The position numbers were made by a program, and so were the translations under genes. DNA of 64,000 bases, from positions 339,143 to 403,142 of the forward strand of contig JACIXR010000001.1 of the NCBI GenBank assembly GCA_014360495.1. Reading direction: 5' to 3'. The notes beneath the pieces are model-generated. The model was not told the origin of the DNA and made no database searches. It saw nothing but the letters and a program-made list of their open reading frames with translations. Of the stretch, positions 61,066 to 64,000 are shown one piece after another. Within the stretch, counting starts at the first letter, position 1; every line of letters starts with the position of its first letter. Source of the DNA: a bacterium. Lineage in GTDB: Bacteria > Armatimonadota > JACIXR01.

Positions 61066-63711
61066 GTGAGATTTCTTCTATCTGGTCTTCTGTTGGGCAG
61101 CTTCCTCGTCCCTTCCTGCGCGAAGCAAAACGTCCTTTTCCCCTTTGTTCTACCCTGGGATGATTCCTCCCCCAGCTTCACCAACATCAGCGATTGGCAC
61201 CACAAACCAGCTGGCAAATATGGGCATATCAAGGTAAAAGCCGATGGGCACCTATATGCGGGAAACGAGAGGATGCGCTTCTTCGGGGTCAATCTCTGCT
61301 TCGGCGGCGCTTTTCCCCAAAAAGAAGATGCGGAGAAAATCGCTGCCAGAATGGCTAAATTTGGGATAAACATCGTCCGCTTCCATCACATGGACAGCAG
61401 AACCTTCCCTGATGGCATCCGCGCCCGAGGTAGAGCCGATACTCGTGGCTTAGACCCTGAATCCCTTGACCGCCTTGATTACCTCATCTATCAGCTCAAG
61501 AAGAACGGAATATATGTAAACCTCAATCTTCTCGTCTCCCGCCCCTTCAACTCCGCCGATGGGCTTCCAAAGGAAATTGAGACGCTAGATTGGAAGCTTC
61601 GCCATAGCGTTGGCTTCTTCTATGAACCACTTCTCAATCTCCAAAAGGAATATGCTAGGGAGCTTTTAACCCATAGGAATCCCTACACCCAAACAACCTA
61701 TGCTGAGGAGCCCTGCGTGGCATTCGTAGAGATACAGAACGAGAACGGCTTAATTCATACTTGGCTGGGAGGTGGAATTGATAGGCTTCCCGCTGTTTTC
61801 CTTCAGGACCTCCAGCGCCAATGGAACGATTATCTGAAGAAGAAATACAGGACAACCGCTAGCTTGAAGAAAGCTTGGAAGGTCAAGGAGGAGCCTTTGG
61901 GAAAGGAAATTCTTAAGAACAGCAATTTCTCCCAAGGGCTGGAGAATTGGGTCTTGGAACAACACGGAGGAACAAGAGCGATTCCAGAGATTACAAATGA
62001 AGTTCCTCCTTCCTTTTCCGGCAAGTCCCTCAGCATAAAAGTTGAGAAGGGAAGCGATGTCCGATGGTATGTGCAGTTTCATCAGCCCAATCTAAAAGTT
62101 GAGGCTAATAGACCGTATACGGTGAGCTTTTGGGCTAAAGCGGATAGAAAAAGAGAGATAACCCTCGTCGTTTCCCAAGCTCACGAACCTTGGGAGAATC
62201 TCGGATTCTCCGTTTCCTTGGGTCTTGATGAAAATTGGAAGCAGTTCACCTTCACATTCCAATTGAGGCAGGGAGACGAAAATGCCCGTCTTTGCTTCAC
62301 GAGTTTATCTCAGGAGGGTGCCACTTTCTGGCTCGCCGGCATCTCCCTCCGTCCAGGAGGCGTTGTTGGTTTGAGGGAAAACGAGAAGATAGAGGATGGA
62401 AGCGTTCCCATTTTCCTCCGCTCCCGATTCGGTGAAAGGACACCTGAGGCGCAAAACGACTGGCTTAACTTCCTTTGGGAGAAAGAGGATAACTATTGGC
62501 AGACTATGTATAAATACCTCAAAAACGAACTCGGCGTCAAAGCCATAATCATCGGGACGATAGTTGGCTGCAGTACTCCCAACATGATGGCGAGATTGGA
62601 TTGCGTTGATACGCACAGCTATTGGCAACATCCCATTTTCCCTTCCAGACCATGGGACCCTGAGGATTGGCTCGTCCCCAACCGCACGATGGTGAATGAA
62701 AGGGGTGGAACGCTTCCCGGCTTGGCTTTGAAACGAGTTTTGGGGAAGCCCCATAGCGTAACCGAATATAACCATCCAGCCCCCAATACCTATTCAAGCG
62801 AGAGTTTCCTTCTACTTTCCGCCTATGCTGGTCTACAGGATTGGGACGCCATCTACGCCTTCTCCTATTGCCATAGGAGGGATGATTGGGATAGAAGGAT
62901 GATACCCAATTTCTTTGACATAGACCAGCATCCCACGAAGATGGTAACCCTGATCCCCAGCGTTGCTATGTTTGTGCGCGGCGATGTGAAGCCGGCTAAT
63001 AAACTCGTCGTTGTCGAGATAGATAAGAAAAAGGAAATAGAGGTATTGAAGAGAAGCTGGGCTTGGGCTTTGGTAGATGCGGGATTCGTGGGCGTGCCAA
63101 GGGAGGCTATGCTTCTCCATAGAGTGGCGATAGCCACGGGTGGGAAGAAGATTCCCGCTGGAGCGCTTTCCCCCGATAAACTTAAGATAGAGGGCAATCG
63201 CTTTGTTTCCGATACGGGAGAGCTCGTTTGGGATTTGAGCGAGGCTAATAGGGGTTTGGTGACGGTTAATACTCCAAGGAGCAAGGCGGTGATAGGATAT
63301 GCAGGTGGGAAGAGGATAGAGCTTGGCAATGTCGTTATTGAATCCCGAGAGAGCCTGCAAAACGGTTGGTGCGCGATAACGATTACTGCGATGAAAGGGG
63401 AAATCGGTGGGAAAGGGACGGCGGATTTGCTCATAACTGCGACGGGCTATGCGGAGAACACGGATATGGGGTGGAAGAATCCCGAGAAATCAAGCTGTGG
63501 GAGGAATTGGGGCAAGCCGCCCTCACTTGTAGAGGGGATACCTGCAAGGATAACCCTTCCCTATCCAGCGCAGAGGGTGGAGGCTTGGGCTTTGGATGAG
63601 AGGGGGAATAGGAAGGAGAGGATTGAGGTTGGGAAAGACGAAAGGGGAAATGCGGTAATAGAGATAGGGGAGCGCTGGCAGACATTGTGGTATGAGGTAG
63701 CGGTGAAATAG
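61066..63711 (+). CDS. Secreted clan GH-A-like glycosidase with inserted carbohydrate-binding domain
   Basis: An 881-aa protein beginning at a GTG, supported by GAGGAGG upstream; the frame opens at a TTG at 61048 that overlaps the ribosome binding site. The signal sequence RFLLSGLLLGSFLVPSC ends with a weak lipobox-like Cys. A TIM barrel starts with GHLYAGNERMRFFGVNLCFG; candidate acid/base Glu is in FVEIQNENGLI (about 225) and nucleophile Glu in HSVTEYNHPAP (about 567). Between them (about 285-430) sits a CBM4/9-like jelly roll (NSNFSQGLENWVLEQHGG, VSFWAKADRKREITLVV). C-terminal beta domains follow. The substrate is not identifiable. The gene lies between 160-bp inverted repeats. Confidence 0.8.
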   Translation: MRFLLSGLLLGSFLVPSCAKQNVLFPFVLPWDDSSPSFTNISDWHHKPAGKYGHIKVKADGHLYAGNERMRFFGVNLCFGGAFPQKEDAEKIAARMAKFGINIVRFHHMDSRTFPDGIRARGRADTRGLDPESLDRLDYLIYQLKKNGIYVNLNLLVSRPFNSADGLPKEIETLDWKLRHSVGFFYEPLLNLQKEYARELLTHRNPYTQTTYAEEPCVAFVEIQNENGLIHTWLGGGIDRLPAVFLQDLQRQWNDYLKKKYRTTASLKKAWKVKEEPLGKEILKNSNFSQGLENWVLEQHGGTRAIPEITNEVPPSFSGKSLSIKVEKGSDVRWYVQFHQPNLKVEANRPYTVSFWAKADRKREITLVVSQAHEPWENLGFSVSLGLDENWKQFTFTFQLRQGDENARLCFTSLSQEGATFWLAGISLRPGGVVGLRENEKIEDGSVPIFLRSRFGERTPEAQNDWLNFLWEKEDNYWQTMYKYLKNELGVKAIIIGTIVGCSTPNMMARLDCVDTHSYWQHPIFPSRPWDPEDWLVPNRTMVNERGGTLPGLALKRVLGKPHSVTEYNHPAPNTYSSESFLLLSAYAGLQDWDAIYAFSYCHRRDDWDRRMIPNFFDIDQHPTKMVTLIPSVAMFVRGDVKPANKLVVVEIDKKKEIEVLKRSWAWALVDAGFVGVPREAMLLHRVAIATGGKKIPAGALSPDKLKIEGNRFVSDTGELVWDLSEANRGLVTVNTPRSKAVIGYAGGKRIELGNVVIESRESLQNGWCAITITAMKGEIGGKGTADLLITATGYAENTDMGWKNPEKSSCGRNWGKPPSLVEGIPARITLPYPAQRVEAWALDERGNRKERIEVGKDERGNAVIEIGERWQTLWYEVAVK

Positions 63712-63725
63712 TTTTTCTATTTCTA

Positions 63726-63764
63726 AGTGTGGGGGCTCCCCTGGGGAGCCCCCACACTCTTTTG
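63726..63764 (+). terminator. Terminator of the glycosidase gene
   Basis: A 15-bp GC-rich stem AGTGTGGGGGCTCCC with a 3-nt loop, 14 nt after the stop, followed by CTCTTTT. Confidence 0.85.
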
Positions 63765-63789
63765 AGATTACTTTGTCGCTTCGCCCCTC

Positions 63790-63950
63790 GCAATCTCGTA
63801 TTTAATCATGGCCAAGGCATGAAATTGTCAGGTCCTCCTCTTTGTCGGACTCGCGTCTTTGGAAATAGATTTTTATATGAGACATTTTGTTTTTCGTTAT
63901 TTTAAATCCACCCTTACTTTTCAAAAACCTTTGTCCATGCCAGCAATGAC
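63790..63950 (-). repeat. Right arm of the 160-bp inverted repeat
   Basis: Inverted copy of 60591-60748; the arms enclose 3041 bp holding one promoter, one gene and one terminator. From the glycosidase terminator to the window end (289 nt) there is no gene. Confidence 0.85.
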
Positions 63951-63954
63951 AGAA

Positions 63955-63994
63955 AGGGCGAGGTCGCTAGGAACGACGCGACCTCGCCCTTTTG
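63955..63994. terminator. Bidirectional terminator-like hairpin
   Basis: A 13-bp stem AGGGCGAGGTCGC with GCGACCTCGCCCT (10-nt loop), followed by TTTG on the plus strand and TTTCT on the minus strand. Confidence 0.55.
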
Positions 63995-64000
63995 TGGGAA

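Noticed and set aside
61066..61130. Lipoprotein assignment for the glycosidase
   Set aside because: The VPSC site is a poor lipobox (Pro at -2), so only a generic signal sequence is claimed.

Overview
The window suggests a diderm bacterium from an uncultured or thermophilic lineage, most like Armatimonadota (inference, moderate). Support: a DUF1559-type pseudopilin with the H-x9-DG signature, a DUF6785-type membrane protein, a non-HemE URO-D family protein, a methanogen-type thymidylate synthase homologue, many giant secreted beta-rich proteins and glycosidase-like enzymes, and an outer-membrane beta-barrel ending in Phe. No phage, insertion sequence, transposase or CRISPR array is visible.

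Layout. 1-1.4 kb (minus): a processive family-2 glycosyltransferase cut by the window edge, preceded by a small membrane protein. 1.7-3.6 kb (plus): a polytopic DUF6785-like membrane protein, convergent with an Asp-box sialidase-like protein (3.6-4.6 kb). 4.65-22.3 kb (minus): one six-gene operon with a PulG-like pseudopilin, PilV-, PilW- and PilX-like proteins of unusual size, a 1342-aa propeller protein and a 2528-aa propeller protein with six repeats. Its order parallels the fimU-pilV-pilW-pilX-pilY1 minor-pilin operons of type IV pili. 22.4-27.8 kb: URO-D family protein (plus), P2A cation ATPase directly behind tRNA-Arg(UCU) and tRNA-Lys(CUU), and a PflA-like radical SAM protein (all minus). 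28-29.6 kb (plus): a DUF5060/DUF4038 glycosidase-like protein. 29.6-33.1 kb (minus): DUF4139 protein, and a DUF1559 pseudopilin flanked by two paralogous 79-aa membrane-anchored Met/Gly/Pro-rich proteins. 33.3-40.8 kb (plus): a tight operon of thymidylate synthase-like protein, TldD, TldE and a multidomain secreted glycosidase. 41.0-44.8 kb (plus): a secreted 1258-aa alpha/alpha-toroid protein.

45.1-46.6 kb holds a broken gene: four short ORFs, each shifted -1 from the last, that together read as one secreted protein with an HEYIH zinc-protease motif. It follows a consensus promoter with three AAGTAAAT half-sites. 46.7-60.5 kb (plus) is a four-gene operon encoding a giant 2761-aa rod-like secreted protein, a 662-aa multi-FnIII protein, a 600-aa outer-membrane barrel candidate and a 550-aa TPR protein. 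This is the best candidate for an undescribed cell-surface or secretion system. 61.1-63.7 kb (plus) is a clan GH-A-like glycosidase between two 160-bp inverted repeats. Intergenic regions carry a REP/MITE-like family built around GCGAGCCTCCC hairpins and GGCAATCTC.

Functionally the window is mostly cell envelope: two pseudopilin systems, large adhesin-like proteins, and secreted carbohydrate-active enzymes, with a few housekeeping genes between. All assignments come from reading the sequence; no database search was run.
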